Position numbers and translations under genes: made by a program. 64,000 bases of DNA from Microbulbifer sp. MI-G. GTDB taxonomy: Bacteria; Pseudomonadota; Gammaproteobacteria; Pseudomonadales; Cellvibrionaceae. The notes beneath the pieces are model-generated. The model saw only the letters and a list, made by a program, of their open reading frames with translations. It was not told the DNA's origin and searched no databases. This document shows, piece after piece, positions 11,430 to 21,447 of this stretch (the stretch's first letter is position 1; each line of letters starts with the position of its first letter). The DNA is taken from assembly GCF_030440425.1 (NCBI RefSeq), contig NZ_CP098023.1, positions 2,841,501 to 2,905,500 of the forward strand. Direction: 5' to 3'.

Positions 11430-12341
11430 TCAAACTGCCAGTATCGGCTTTACGTAGGAGATGGGCGCTTCCTGCTCGCTCTCGAAAGTTACCATTTCCC
11501 AGGCATCTTTCTGCGCCATCAGGTGGCGCAGTGATTTGTTGTTGAGCGCATGGCCGGATTTAAAGGCCTTAAACTCACCGATCAGGCTGGTGCCAAGCAG
11601 GTACAAATCACCAATGGCGTCCAGAATCTTGTGTTTCACAAATTCGTCTTCATACCGCAATCCACCTTCATTCAGAATACGGTACTGGTCGATCACAATA
11701 GCGTTGTCGACGGAACCGCCCTGCACCAAACCCTTGGAACGCAAGTATTCGATTTCATGCATAAAACCGAAAGTGCGCGCACGACTCACCTCCTTGACGA
11801 AGGAGGTACTGGAAAAGTCCACCGAGGAGGTCAGGTTGCGCCCCTGGAATACCGGGTGATCAAAGTCGATGGTGAAGGTCACCTTGAAGCCGTCGAACGG
11901 GACAAAGCTGGCAGTTTTGTCGCCTTCTTCTACTGTAACCGGCTTTTTGATGCGCAGGAATGTTTTCGGTGCAGACTGCTCCTGGATGCCGGCGGACTGG
12001 ATCAAAAACACAAACGGACCGGCGCTGCCGTCCATAATGGGGACTTCCTGGGCGGACAGCTCGACAATGGCATTGTCGATCCCCAGCCCCGCCATTGCCG
12101 AGAGCAGGTGCTCTACAGTCGCAATGCGTACACCGTCTTTCACCAGAGTTGTGGACAGCAGGGTGTCGCCCACATTTTCCGCCAGGGCCTCAATCTCCAC
12201 CACCGGGTCCAGGTCCGTTCTGCGGAACACGATGCCGCTGTCTACGGGGGCGGGCTTGAGGGTGAGAACCACTTTTTTGCCAGAGTGAAGACCTACACCA
12301 GTGGCGCGAATAGCATTCTTAAGCGTGCGCTGTTTGATCAT
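11430..12341 (-). CDS. lpxC: UDP-3-O-acyl-N-acetylglucosamine deacetylase
   Basis: A 303-residue zinc deacetylase and the committed step of lipid A synthesis. The N-terminus [21 protein letters not shown] is diagnostic. The first zinc His is in [17 protein letters not shown], and the other ligands in [15 protein letters not shown] (HxxxD). [16 protein letters not shown] sequence (here [10 protein letters not shown]) near the C-terminus supplies the catalytic-region His. The ATG at 12341 gives the family start. It is the last gene after ftsZ in the usual order and is followed by a terminator; the 460-bp gap to ftsZ suggests its own promoter. Confidence 0.96.
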   Translation of the reverse strand: MIKQRTLKNAIRATGVGLHSGKKVVLTLKPAPVDSGIVFRRTDLDPVVEIEALAENVGDTLLSTTLVKDGVRIATVEHLLSAMAGLGIDNAIVELSAQEVPIMDGSAGPFVFLIQSAGIQEQSAPKTFLRIKKPVTVEEGDKTASFVPFDGFKVTFTIDFDHPVFQGRNLTSSVDFSSTSFVKEVSRARTFGFMHEIEYLRSKGLVQGGSVDNAIVIDQYRILNEGGLRYEDEFVKHKILDAIGDLYLLGTSLIGEFKAFKSGHALNNKSLRHLMAQKDAWEMVTFESEQEAPISYVKPILAV

Positions 12342-12614
12342 GAAACTGTGTTTTCCCCGTCGGTGGGCCAAGCGGCAAGCAGCCGATGCTAGCACAATTG
12401 CGACGCCAATACCAATTCAGGGCAGGCGGTCATCTCAACACGCCGCTACCACTCTTTGAGGATAGATCAAGCAAGGATTGGAGCGCCACATCATTTGGCA
12501 ATAAGACAACATTCTATGTGCTTGAGTGCCGCAGGCGCTGTAAAAAATTGTTAATTATTCATCGACAGCGTGGATTGCCAGGGAAATATGGCACGGGGCG
12601 GCTAAGTCGTTGGG

Positions 12615-12635
12615 TTATAAAAGCCCAGCCGGGCT
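12615..12635 (-). terminator. Probable ftsZ terminator
   Basis: On the minus strand AGCCC-GGCT-GGGCT forms a 5-bp GC stem followed by TTTATAA. The stem is short and the T-run imperfect, so the call is moderate. Confidence 0.5.
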
Positions 12636-12700
12636 GAAGAGGGGAGGCCGGTTCAGTTTTCGATCTTGATCCAGGATCTGTCTCAAGATACACAATGCCC

Positions 12701-12725
12701 TCCCGGACCCGTTCTGGATCCGGGA
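12701..12725. repeat. Strong hairpin (10-bp inverted repeat) downstream of ftsZ
   Basis: TCCCGGACCC and GGATCCGGGA (12701-12710 and 12716-12725) form a 10-bp stem with one G-T wobble and a 5-nt loop. There is no T-run. It could be a REP-like element or a 3' end stabiliser of the ftsZ message; no second copy was noticed in the window. Confidence 0.5.
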
Positions 12726-12801
12726 AAGTCCCACCACAGAGGCGGCACCCGACTCGGGGGCCGGATGGACATGAGCAGTGAAGCCCCTGCGGTGCCGACA
12801 C

Positions 12802-14016
12802 TCAGTCGGCCTGGCGGCGCAGGAAGGCCGGAATATCCAGGTATTCCATATCGGTATCCGCCGGGCTTGGCGCCGGTGCCGGGCGTCTGGGGCGCTCGGC
12901 GTCCAGGCGCGGGCGGGGATCTGTACTCTCCCGCGGGGACAGACCGGCGGCGCTGTGGGGTTCGCGCATCTCGCGGGCCGGCTCGCGGGCCTCCCCGCGG
13001 CGGCCGTTGTCCACCACTTTGGCCGGGCGCGAGGACGGAGTGCCCTCCCCCAGACCCGCTGCGACAACCGTTACCCGCATCTCATCGCCGAGTTTGTCGT
13101 CTACCGCAGTGCCAATCACCACGGTGGCTTCGTCAGAGGCGATCTCCTGCACAATCTCTCCAACTTCCGAGTACTCCCCCAGGGTCAGCTCCTGGCAGCC
13201 GGACTCTTCACTGCCGGTGATGATGTTGACCAGAATACCGCGGGCACCGGACAGGTTTACATTGTCCAGCAACGGGCTGCGCACGGCTTTTTCCGCGGCT
13301 TCACGCGCGCGGCTTTCGCCGATAGCGGAACCGGAACCCATCATGGCCATGCCCATTTCGGACATCACGGTGCGCACATCGGCAAAGTCCACATTCATAA
13401 TGCCCGGGCGGATCATCAGGTCGGCAATGCCCTGCACGGCGCCGAGCAATACGTTGTCGGCCTCCTTGTAGGCGGACTTCATGGTGATCTTGCTGCCCAG
13501 CACCTCCAGCAGGCGGTCGTTGGGAATAGTGATCAGCGAGTCGACCTTGTCGCGCAGTTCGAGGATACCCTCCTCGGCCACCACGGTGCGCTTGCGCCCC
13601 TCGATCTTGAACGGGCGGGTGACAACCGCTACGGCGAGAATGCCGAGTTCTTTAGCGACCTCGGCAACCACCGGAGCACCGCCGGTTCCGGTACCGCCAC
13701 CCATGCCCGCGGTGATAAATACCATATCCGCACCGCTTAATACCTCGGCAATCCGGTCGCGATCCTCCAGAGCCGACTGGCGGCCAATATCGGGATTGGC
13801 ACCGGCACCCAAACCGCGGGTGATGGAACTGCCCAATTGCAAAATGGTTTGCGCCTGGATATCTTTCAGGGCCTGGGCGTCGGTGTTTGCGCAGATAAAA
13901 TCCACACCTTCCACATTGCTGGCAATCATCTGCTTCACGGCATTGCCGCCGCCGCCGCCGACACCAATTACCTTGATGACAGGTTTGTCCTGTACACTAT
14001 CAACTAGTTCGAACAT
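12802..14016 (-). CDS. ftsZ: Cell division GTPase FtsZ
   Basis: A 404-residue tubulin homologue that polymerises into the Z-ring. It shows the N-terminal IKVIGVGGGGGNAV nucleotide-binding loop, the tubulin signature GMGGGTGTGGAPVVA, and the T7-loop region NVDFADVRTVMSEMG. The variable acidic/Arg-Pro-rich linker starts near residue 320. The C-terminal peptide ends DTDMEYLDIPAFLRRQAD, the conserved docking site for FtsA and ZipA. It lies 87 bp downstream of ftsA, in the standard ftsQ-ftsA-ftsZ order. Confidence 0.97.
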   Translation of the reverse strand: MFELVDSVQDKPVIKVIGVGGGGGNAVKQMIASNVEGVDFICANTDAQALKDIQAQTILQLGSSITRGLGAGANPDIGRQSALEDRDRIAEVLSGADMVFITAGMGGGTGTGGAPVVAEVAKELGILAVAVVTRPFKIEGRKRTVVAEEGILELRDKVDSLITIPNDRLLEVLGSKITMKSAYKEADNVLLGAVQGIADLMIRPGIMNVDFADVRTVMSEMGMAMMGSGSAIGESRAREAAEKAVRSPLLDNVNLSGARGILVNIITGSEESGCQELTLGEYSEVGEIVQEIASDEATVVIGTAVDDKLGDEMRVTVVAAGLGEGTPSSRPAKVVDNGRRGEAREPAREMREPHSAAGLSPRESTDPRPRLDAERPRRPAPAPSPADTDMEYLDIPAFLRRQAD

Positions 14017-14103
14017 TGCTGTTCCCCTTTCTTGCTCATGTCGAATTCTACTGCCGCGCCGAAAAAAATCTCTCCCGGGGCGGCTAATTCTGGTTGCACG
14101 CTA

Positions 14104-15339
14104 TTACATATTGCCGCGAAACCAGTGCTTCACTTTGTCCCACCACTGGTTTTCGTTGTGCGCGGGCGGCATTTTGCCTTCTGCGGCCTCTTCCTGCTGC
14201 ATCGCGTACATCAATAATCCAACCCCGGTGGAGTAGATTGGATTGTTCACAATATCGGTGAGCCCGGAAATTCCCTGGGGGACGGCAAGCCGCACCGGCA
14301 TATGGAAAATCTCCTCGGCCAGTTCAACGGCACCCTCCATCTTCGGAGAGCCACCGGTCAACACCACACCCGCCGCGCACAGGTCCTCAAAACCACTGCG
14401 GCGCAGTTCGGCCTGCACCAGAGTGAACAATTCGTCGTAACGGGGCTCTATCACTTCCGCCAGGGCTTGCCGGGACAAATCCCTGGGCGCCCTGTCGCCC
14501 ACACTCGGCACCTTGATGGTCTCGCCCTCCCGGGCAAGTTTGGCCAGCGCGCAGGCATATTTGATTTTCAGCTCCTCTGCATGCGGTGTCGGTGTGCGCA
14601 GTGCCATGGCGATATCGTTGGTCACCTGGTCCCCGGCGATGGGTATCACCCCGGTGTGACGAATCGCGCCGCCGGTAAATACGGCGATATCGGTTGTGCC
14701 TCCGCCGATATCCACCATGCACACCCCCAACTCTTTCTCATCCTCGGTCAGCACTGCATAACTGGAAGCCAGTTGCTCCAGAATGACATCCTCAACCTCA
14801 AGTCCACAGCGGCGGATACATTTTTCAATATTCTGCGCAGCATTGACCGCACCGCTGACCAGGTGCACTTTCGCCTCCAGGCGTACCCCGGACATGCCCA
14901 GAGGTTCTTTCACTCCCTCCTGGTTATCGATCAGATACTCCTGGGGGAGCGTGTGCAGAATCTTCTGGTCCGCCGGAATAGCGACCGCCCGCGCCGCATC
15001 TATCACCCGGTCGAGATCCTGTTGGGTCACCTCCCGGTCCTTGATGGCGACAATACCGTGGGAGTTCAGGCTGCGAATATGGCTGCCCGCGATGCCGGCA
15101 TATACGGAGTGAATTTCACAACCCGCCATCAGTTCCGCCTCTTCCACCGCGCGCTGGATGGATTGCACGGTGGATTCGATATTCACCACCACACCCTTTT
15201 TCATTCCAGTAGAGCGATGGGAACCGATACCGACAATATTGAGTTCGCCATCAGCGGAAACCTCGCCCACAATGGCGACCACCTTGGAAGTGCCGATATC
15301 CAGTCCCACCATCATGCGCTGATCGGATACTTGTGTCAT
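14104..15339 (-). CDS. ftsA: Cell division protein FtsA
   Basis: A 411-residue actin-like protein that tethers FtsZ to the inner membrane. Visible features are the phosphate-1 motif MVGLDIGTSKVVAIVGE at the N-terminus, the phosphate-2 loop VDIGGGTTDIAVF, and the adenosine motif GVVLTGGSPKMEG. The C-terminal amphipathic helix ends in WWDKVKHWFRGNM, which inserts into the membrane. The ATG at 15339 (MTQVSDQRM) is chosen over an upstream extension because it gives the family N-terminus and follows a GAGG element. Confidence 0.96.
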   Translation of the reverse strand: MTQVSDQRMMVGLDIGTSKVVAIVGEVSADGELNIVGIGSHRSTGMKKGVVVNIESTVQSIQRAVEEAELMAGCEIHSVYAGIAGSHIRSLNSHGIVAIKDREVTQQDLDRVIDAARAVAIPADQKILHTLPQEYLIDNQEGVKEPLGMSGVRLEAKVHLVSGAVNAAQNIEKCIRRCGLEVEDVILEQLASSYAVLTEDEKELGVCMVDIGGGTTDIAVFTGGAIRHTGVIPIAGDQVTNDIAMALRTPTPHAEELKIKYACALAKLAREGETIKVPSVGDRAPRDLSRQALAEVIEPRYDELFTLVQAELRRSGFEDLCAAGVVLTGGSPKMEGAVELAEEIFHMPVRLAVPQGISGLTDIVNNPIYSTGVGLLMYAMQQEEAAEGKMPPAHNENQWWDKVKHWFRGNM

Positions 15340-15452
15340 ATTGCTACCAACCTCGCAGGGCAGTGTGCCCGGCCTCGCCAATAAAAACCCGCAGGAATAC
15401 CACCTTCACTGTTAAACCACATTTTCAACTGCAGCCCTCGCCGCCTCCCTGT

Positions 15453-16268
15453 TTACTTCTGTCCATTCTTCCACTGAACCGCTACTGCATTGCCATAGCG
15501 GGTATCCACCCCGGCCACCTTGTGTAAATGCGGCGCGAGCAATCCGCGGCTCAGGAGGAGAAAGCGGTTGACCCGTTCCAGCAGCGCGTCATGCCCCAGT
15601 TTTAATTCAATTCCCGATACCAATTCCAGACGCCAGCCACTCAGGTCGTCAAATGACAACCGTTTGACTTCCATATCCCGGGAAGTCAGTATTCCCGCCA
15701 GGGCTTGGTACTGCGTCATAATCTGTCCCACCAGCAACTCATCCCCGGCGAGTTCGGGCAGTGCTTTCACATGCATGTGTGCCGGTCTTGGCAATAATGC
15801 CCCGCTCGCAACCAGCAACCGGTCACCTCCCCATACCGCGAGGGGCTGTGCTTCCGCAATCTCTACCAGAACCCCTCTCGGCCAGCGTCGACGGACTGAC
15901 GCCGAGGTGACCCAGGGATTGGCCAACAGCGCCGATTGCATCGCGCGGATATCCACGGAAAAAAAACCGGCCTGCAAATAAGGCAGCAGTATTTCCTTTA
16001 ACTGCACCTCGTGCACTGCGTTAAAAACCCCGCGGACCTCTACCTGCTCCAGTGCATCCATTTTCCCCAGTGGCACCACCTGAAGTCTCTGCCTCAACCA
16101 GTGGCCGCCATAAAGCAGCCCGCAAGCCAGACTCACAGCGAGTATCAAAGTCACGCCAAAGCGCCAGACAATACCGCGTGCGGTAGTTTTCTGAGCGGCT
16201 ATGGGTCGGGCTCCGCGTACAGGTCTGCCCAATTTTTTCGTGGGCTGCTTTCCTGTGCGCTTCACCAC
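15453..16268 (-). CDS. ftsQ: Cell division protein FtsQ
   Basis: A 271-residue bitopic divisome protein. A basic cytoplasmic N-terminus (residues 1-32) is followed by one transmembrane helix (GVTLILAVSLACGLLYGG). A POTRA domain begins LEQVEVRGVFNAV and a beta domain runs to the C-terminus. FtsQ recruits FtsB and FtsL. The start codon lies immediately beside the murC stop (0-bp gap), so the ddlB gene usually found between murC and ftsQ is absent here. Transcription continues into ftsA. Confidence 0.95.
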   Translation of the reverse strand: MVKRTGKQPTKKLGRPVRGARPIAAQKTTARGIVWRFGVTLILAVSLACGLLYGGHWLRQRLQVVPLGKMDALEQVEVRGVFNAVHEVQLKEILLPYLQAGFFSVDIRAMQSALLANPWVTSASVRRRWPRGVLVEIAEAQPLAVWGGDRLLVASGALLPRPAHMHVKALPELAGDELLVGQIMTQYQALAGILTSRDMEVKRLSFDDLSGWRLELVSGIELKLGHDALLERVNRFLLLSRGLLAPHLHKVAGVDTRYGNAVAVQWKNGQK

Positions 16269-17747
16269 TCAGACCCCGGCAGTTTTCTCGCCCAGGCGCC
16301 ACTGTGCCAACTTCTGAGACAAAGCGCCCACATTGCCCGCGCCCTGGGTCAGAACCACATCGCCCGGTTCGAGAAGATCCGCCAATACCGGCGGCACCTG
16401 GTCGATTGTCTCGGCAAAAATCGGATCGACCTGGCCGCGGTTGCGCAGGCTGCGCGCTAGTGTGCGCCCATCGGCACCGGCTATAGGCGCTTCGCCCGCG
16501 CTGTATACATCCAGCAAAACTAATTTGTCCACGCCGGACAGGACCTGAACGAAATCTTCAAACAGATCCCGGGTGCGGGTATAGCGGTGCGGTTGGTAAA
16601 TCATCACGAGGCGCCTGTCCGGCCAGCCATCGCGCACCGTCTTGATGGTTGCGGCCACCTCCCGAGGATGGTGGCCATAGTCATCCACCAGCATGACTTT
16701 TGCCGCGCTGCTGTCGTCACTTATGGAAAAATGTCCAAAAATCTGAAAGCGCCGGCCCACGCCCTGAAAACCTTCCAGGCCCCTGCGAATGGCCTCGTCA
16801 CTGATCCCTTCGTCCGCAGCCACAGCAATCGCGGCTGTGGCATTGAGCACGTTGTGAATGCCCGGCGTGTTCACCGATACCCGCAGCAGATCCCCTCCGG
16901 GGCGCTGCACGGTAAAGTGACTGCACAACGGCTCCTGATTGACCTCGACGATGCGGAAGTCATTCCCCTCAGCAAATCCATAGGTCAGTACCGGGCGGGA
17001 AAATTTCGGGATCACCTCCTGGACATTGGCGTCATCACCGCAGACCACCGCCAATCCGTAAAATGGCAGGTTGTGCACGAAGTCAATAAAGATCTGCTTG
17101 ACCCGCTCGAAATCCCCCCCATAGGTCTCCATATGATCGGCATCGATGTTGGTAATTACCGTCACCATCGGCTGCAGGTGTATAAATGATGCATCGCTCT
17201 CATCGGCCTCGGCGATCAGGTAGCGACTCTCCCCGAGTGCCGCATTGGCACCAGCCGCATTAACCAGGCCCCCGATCACAAAGGTAGGGTCCTTTTTATC
17301 CGCAGCAAAAATAGCTGCAATCAGGCTGGTAGTGGTGGTTTTGCCGTGCGTGCCCGCCACGGCAATACCGTAGCGGTAGCGCATCAATTCCGCGAGCATT
17401 TCCGCACGGCGCACTACCGGGATCCGCTTTTCTAGGGCCGCAGCCAATTCCGGGTTATCGGCTTGGATCGCCGATGAATTCACCACAACATCCACATCCC
17501 GGATATTGTCCTCGCTGTGCCCGATCGCCACCCTGACACCCAGCTTGCGCAATCGCTCGGTCAGCGGGGACTCGCGCAGGTCGGAGCCGGAAACCTCGTA
17601 TCCCTGATTTTGCAATACCTCCGCGATGCCGCTCATACCGGCACCGCCCACACCGATAAAGTGAATACGGCGGATACGGCGCATCGCCGGTACAGCGTAA
17701 CCTTGATCTGCGTTTGCCCACTCAGAAGAAAGGCTCTCAACTTTCAC
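16269..17747 (-). CDS. murC: UDP-N-acetylmuramate--L-alanine ligase
   Basis: A 492-residue Mur ligase adding L-Ala to UDP-MurNAc. The N-terminal Rossmann motif is [18 protein letters not shown], the ATP loop [17 protein letters not shown], and the C-terminal domain starts [16 protein letters not shown] start at 17747 ([10 protein letters not shown]) is chosen because AAGGAG lies 8 nt upstream and it avoids overlap with murG. A longer frame starting at 17783 would overlap murG and lacks an RBS. Confidence 0.96.
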   Translation of the reverse strand: MKVESLSSEWANADQGYAVPAMRRIRRIHFIGVGGAGMSGIAEVLQNQGYEVSGSDLRESPLTERLRKLGVRVAIGHSEDNIRDVDVVVNSSAIQADNPELAAALEKRIPVVRRAEMLAELMRYRYGIAVAGTHGKTTTTSLIAAIFAADKKDPTFVIGGLVNAAGANAALGESRYLIAEADESDASFIHLQPMVTVITNIDADHMETYGGDFERVKQIFIDFVHNLPFYGLAVVCGDDANVQEVIPKFSRPVLTYGFAEGNDFRIVEVNQEPLCSHFTVQRPGGDLLRVSVNTPGIHNVLNATAAIAVAADEGISDEAIRRGLEGFQGVGRRFQIFGHFSISDDSSAAKVMLVDDYGHHPREVAATIKTVRDGWPDRRLVMIYQPHRYTRTRDLFEDFVQVLSGVDKLVLLDVYSAGEAPIAGADGRTLARSLRNRGQVDPIFAETIDQVPPVLADLLEPGDVVLTQGAGNVGALSQKLAQWRLGEKTAGV

Positions 17748-17760
17748 CCACTGTTCTCCT

Positions 17761-18855
17761 TTATCCCGCCAGCGCCTCTCCACAGGCGGCTACCACCTGC
17801 TGCGTTGCATCGACTTTCGCTACTCTCCGCGCGGCCTGCGCCATCTCCAGCAGTTTTTGCGGATCCGACAATAATGTCCGCAGAAGCTCCGACAGCTTTT
17901 GCGCATCCATCTCGCGCTGCTGAATCACAATCGCCCCCCCCGCATCCTGCAACCACTGCCCATTGCGCGTCTGGTGGTCGTCTATCGCAAAAGGAAAAGG
18001 CACCATAATCGCACCGATACCGGCCGCGGCAATTTCCGACACCGTGAGCGCTCCCGCACGGCACAAGATCAAGTCGGCAGCGCTGTATGCCTCGGCCATA
18101 TCGCCAATAAACGGCACAACCTCTGCCGCTACACCGGCTGCCCGGTAGGCCTCCCGAGCCAACGCCAGGTGGCGCTCACCCGCTTGGTGCACCACCTTTG
18201 GGCGCAGTGACGGCGGCAGCAAGGCAACGGCTTCTGGCACCATTGCGTTAATGGCAGCCGCTCCGAGACTGCCACCAAGCACCAGCAGACGGAGCGGCGA
18301 CTCGGTGCCAATACGCAATTGCGGCGCCGGCAACTGGACAATTTCACGACGCACCGGGTTGCCCACTTGCCGGGCCCGCGGCAAACCGCTGGGAAACGCC
18401 TCGAGCACCCGGTTGGCAATACGGGAAAGCAGCTTATTGGTGGTGCCTGCCACGGCATTTTGCTCGTGAATAATCAGCGGCCTACCGCTGAGGCGCGCCG
18501 CTACACCGCCGGGCCCGGTAACAAATCCTCCGAATCCGAGCACAGCATCGGGCTGTACCTTTCCGATCACCGCACGCGCCTGACGCACAGCGCGCGCAAT
18601 CTGCACAGGCGCCTTCAGCAGGGCCAGCCTGCCTTTGCCGCGCACCCCTTCTACTGCAATACAGTGCAGCGGGATGTTGGCCGGTGGCACCAACCGCGCT
18701 TCAATGCCATGCCGGGTGCCCAGCCATTCAACTCTGGCCCCCTGCTCCCGCAGGGCCTGGGCCACCGCCAGTGCCGGGAAGACATGTCCCCCGGTGCCGC
18801 CCGCCATCAGTAACAAGCGTTTACCCGAAAAGGCGCTTCTTTCCCGGGACATCAA
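17761..18855 (-). CDS. murG: UDP-GlcNAc:lipid I N-acetylglucosaminyltransferase
   Basis: A 364-residue GT28 enzyme at the inner face of the membrane that turns lipid I into lipid II. The N-terminal G-loop [16 protein letters not shown], the second loop [15 protein letters not shown], the [12 protein letters not shown] motif and the C-terminal donor-site GAxTxxEIAAAG ([14 protein letters not shown]) are all present. The start overlaps the ftsW stop by 4 bp (ATGA), which implies translational coupling. Confidence 0.97.
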   Translation of the reverse strand: MMSRERSAFSGKRLLLMAGGTGGHVFPALAVAQALREQGARVEWLGTRHGIEARLVPPANIPLHCIAVEGVRGKGRLALLKAPVQIARAVRQARAVIGKVQPDAVLGFGGFVTGPGGVAARLSGRPLIIHEQNAVAGTTNKLLSRIANRVLEAFPSGLPRARQVGNPVRREIVQLPAPQLRIGTESPLRLLVLGGSLGAAAINAMVPEAVALLPPSLRPKVVHQAGERHLALAREAYRAAGVAAEVVPFIGDMAEAYSAADLILCRAGALTVSEIAAAGIGAIMVPFPFAIDDHQTRNGQWLQDAGGAIVIQQREMDAQKLSELLRTLLSDPQKLLEMAQAARRVAKVDATQQVVAACGEALAG

Positions 18856-20063
18856 ACCGCCCTCCTACTGTGTCCCCGGCTCCCGGTCCGGCGCCAGGAA
18901 AATACCGGCAGTTGCTGCAAAAGCCCCTGGCCCTCGGCCTTCGGGCGCAGCTCGCCGCTGATACGTACTGCCAATCCCAACAGCGCGCAACACACTATCA
19001 GACTACTGCCACCGGAACTGACAAACGGCAGCGTCAACCCCTTGGTGGGCAACAGGCCCGAAGCCACCCCCATATTCACAAATGCCTGCCCCGCCAACAG
19101 AAATGCCATACCAAAAGCCAGCAGAGCGGCAAAAAAGTTCTGCCGCACCAGCGCCTTGCACACCAGTTGCAACAGTGCACAGGTCAGCACCACAAAAAGG
19201 CCGATTACAGCCAATCCTCCCAACATACCCCACTCCTCGGCGAGGATGGCAAAAATAAAATCCGTATGCGCCTCGGGCAAATAAAACAGTTTCTGCACAC
19301 TGTTACCCAGGCCAACCCCAAACCATTCACCGCGACCAAAAGCGATCAGCGACTGGGTGAGCTGGTAGCCACTGGCAAATTGATCTCCCCAGGGATCCAG
19401 AAATGTCAGCAACCGCTGTAAACGATAGGGGCTCATCAGGGCCATTAAGGCCAGACCGCTGGCTGCCGCCAACACCAGTAAAAAGGTGTGCGGCAAGCGC
19501 GCACCGCCGAGAAAAACCATTGCCAGTACCGTGCCGGATAACACCACAACCGAGCCGAAATCCGGCTGCATGAGCAGTAACAGCGCAAAGATCCCGAGCA
19601 CCGTCACCGGTACCATAAAACTGCTCCAGTGGTGCAGCTGCCTGTTGCGGCGAGTCAAAAAACTGGCGAAGAAAACCAGCATACAGAACTTGGCCACTTC
19701 TGCCGGTTGAATGGTGATACCACCAAACACCAGCCAGCGCCGGCTGCCATTCACCTCTCGGCCGATACCCGGTACCAGAACCGCAATCAGTAGCAGACAG
19801 GCAAACAACAACAGCGGCCAGGACAGGCGCGACCAGATCGCCAGGGGAATCTGGCTCACAACCAGTGCCACCATGCCTCCAATCGCCAGAAAAGCCAGGT
19901 GCCGCTTGAGAAAGTACCAGGGGTCTGCGTATACATCCGAGGCAAAGGCAATAGAGGAGGAAGCCACCATCACCACACCGATACTGACCAGTGCCAGCAC
20001 ACTAAACAGTAAAAGCCCATCGAAGAAATCGCGCTTTTGAGGGGACGAAAACAACGCGTTCAC
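18852..20063 (-). CDS. ftsW: Septal peptidoglycan glycosyltransferase FtsW (SEDS family)
   Basis: A 403-residue SEDS protein with about ten hydrophobic segments. It polymerises lipid II at the septum together with FtsI. SEDS signatures are the NGSRRWLVFGGITIQPAEVAKF loop in the middle and the C-terminal PTKGLTLPFVSSGGSSL motif. The FtsI partner is encoded four genes upstream. It overlaps murD by 4 bp and murG by 4 bp. Confidence 0.97.
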   Translation of the reverse strand: MNALFSSPQKRDFFDGLLLFSVLALVSIGVVMVASSSIAFASDVYADPWYFLKRHLAFLAIGGMVALVVSQIPLAIWSRLSWPLLLFACLLLIAVLVPGIGREVNGSRRWLVFGGITIQPAEVAKFCMLVFFASFLTRRNRQLHHWSSFMVPVTVLGIFALLLLMQPDFGSVVVLSGTVLAMVFLGGARLPHTFLLVLAAASGLALMALMSPYRLQRLLTFLDPWGDQFASGYQLTQSLIAFGRGEWFGVGLGNSVQKLFYLPEAHTDFIFAILAEEWGMLGGLAVIGLFVVLTCALLQLVCKALVRQNFFAALLAFGMAFLLAGQAFVNMGVASGLLPTKGLTLPFVSSGGSSLIVCCALLGLAVRISGELRPKAEGQGLLQQLPVFSWRRTGSRGHSRRAV

Positions 20064-21439
20064 TCCGCACCTCCAGCGCTTTCACAGAGCGACGCTACCA
20101 CCTGGCGGAAATCCTCGCCGCGGGCTTCAAAATTGCGGTACATGTCGAAGCTGGCACAGGCCGGGGACAGGAGTACATAGTCGCCTCTGTGCGCCAGGGA
20201 TCGAGCCAGTGCCACGGCCTCGGTCATGCTGGCCGCACGGCGGATGACACACTTACCCGCAAAAACCTGCGCGACCCTGTCACCGTCTGTGCCAATGGAC
20301 ACCATCGCGCGCAATGCGCTAACGCTGTTGCTCAGCGCGGAAAAATCTGCCCCTTTGCCATCGCCGCCAGCAATCAGCACTATCTTGCTGGTGGCTGTTG
20401 CCAATCCATCCAGCGCCGCCTGCGTTGCGCCGACATTGGTGCCTTTGGAGTCGTTTACATAGACAACGCCATCCAGGTCAGCGGTCCGCTCACAGCGATG
20501 GGGCAGGCCCCTGAATGTGCGCAGCACCGACAGCATGGCCTCCATGGGCAGACCGATGGCATTGCCCATCGCCAAAGCGGCCAGCGCGTTGGCAACATTG
20601 TGCCTGCCAACCATTGCCAGCGCATCAACCGGTAACAGGATTTTGGCACCCTGTGCCAGCCAGTTCTGGCCACCGACAGTGCGCATTCCGAACTGATTCA
20701 GGTCGGGCGGGTCCAGACCAAAACTCCACTCGCATCTACCCTGAGACAAAGGCGCCCGGGTCAGCGAGTCGGCGCGGTTGATGACAAACTGCTGCGCATG
20801 GCGGTAAACCCGCTGTTTGGCCCGGTGGTATTCCACCATGCTGGGGTAGCGGTCCATATGGTCCGCACTCAGATTCAACACAGTGGCCACTGTGGGCGCC
20901 AGCGAATAGGTGGTTTCCAGTTGAAAGCTCGACAGCTCCAGCACAAACAATTGCGGTATTGGTCCCTGTAACAGATCGAGCACCGGAACACCGATATTGC
21001 CACCGACCCGGACTGTTTTGCCGGACGCTTCCGCCATCCTGCCAAGCAGGGTGGTCACCGTGCTTTTGCCATTTGAGCCAGTGACCGCTGCCAGCTTTAC
21101 CGAGGTTTTTTCTCTGGAGAGCGCTCGTGCAAACAGCTCGATATCCCCGATCACCGGGATACCATCGCTCATGGCGCGCTGCAATACGGGCTCGGCCAGC
21201 GCAATGCCGGGGCTGGCAATAATTTCGCTGGCCGCCAGCACCGTATCGGGGTTCAGTGATCCTGTTTCCACGGGGACCTGCGGAAACTCCCGGCGAAAGC
21301 CCTCGAGTCCCGGCGGATGGTCGCGGCTGTCGGCTGCCACGGGGGCATAACCCATGCGCAGCAGGTAGCGCACCACCGATTTTCCGGTAGCGCCCAGTCC
21401 GATTACCAGTGTCCGCTGCGAAGTCGCGATCAGACTCAT
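20060..21439 (-). CDS. murD: UDP-N-acetylmuramoyl-L-alanine--D-glutamate ligase
   Basis: A 459-residue Mur ligase that adds D-Glu. N-terminal TLVIGLGATGKSVVRYLLRMG binds the UDP moiety; the ATP loop is AVTGSNGKSTVTTLLG; the central SSFQLETT stretch and the C-terminal VYVNDSKGTNVGAT motif are typical of MurD. It lies between mraY (8 bp gap) and ftsW (4 bp overlap). Confidence 0.97.
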   Translation of the reverse strand: MSLIATSQRTLVIGLGATGKSVVRYLLRMGYAPVAADSRDHPPGLEGFRREFPQVPVETGSLNPDTVLAASEIIASPGIALAEPVLQRAMSDGIPVIGDIELFARALSREKTSVKLAAVTGSNGKSTVTTLLGRMAEASGKTVRVGGNIGVPVLDLLQGPIPQLFVLELSSFQLETTYSLAPTVATVLNLSADHMDRYPSMVEYHRAKQRVYRHAQQFVINRADSLTRAPLSQGRCEWSFGLDPPDLNQFGMRTVGGQNWLAQGAKILLPVDALAMVGRHNVANALAALAMGNAIGLPMEAMLSVLRTFRGLPHRCERTADLDGVVYVNDSKGTNVGATQAALDGLATATSKIVLIAGGDGKGADFSALSNSVSALRAMVSIGTDGDRVAQVFAGKCVIRRAASMTEAVALARSLAHRGDYVLLSPACASFDMYRNFEARGEDFRQVVASLCESAGGAE

Positions 21440-21447
21440 TGTGTCAA

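Larger units (their letters stand above)
12342..12801. other. ftsZ-lpxC intergenic region
   Basis: About 460 bp with no credible gene. It contains the ftsZ terminator at 12615-12635 and a strong hairpin at 12701-12725. The remaining AT-rich part next to lpxC (about 12470-12560) is the likely place for an lpxC promoter; no consensus pair could be assigned with confidence. Confidence 0.7.

Noticed and set aside
12386..12637. Small plus-strand frame between lpxC and ftsZ
   Set aside because: No RBS, poor composition, and it overlaps the ftsZ terminator.
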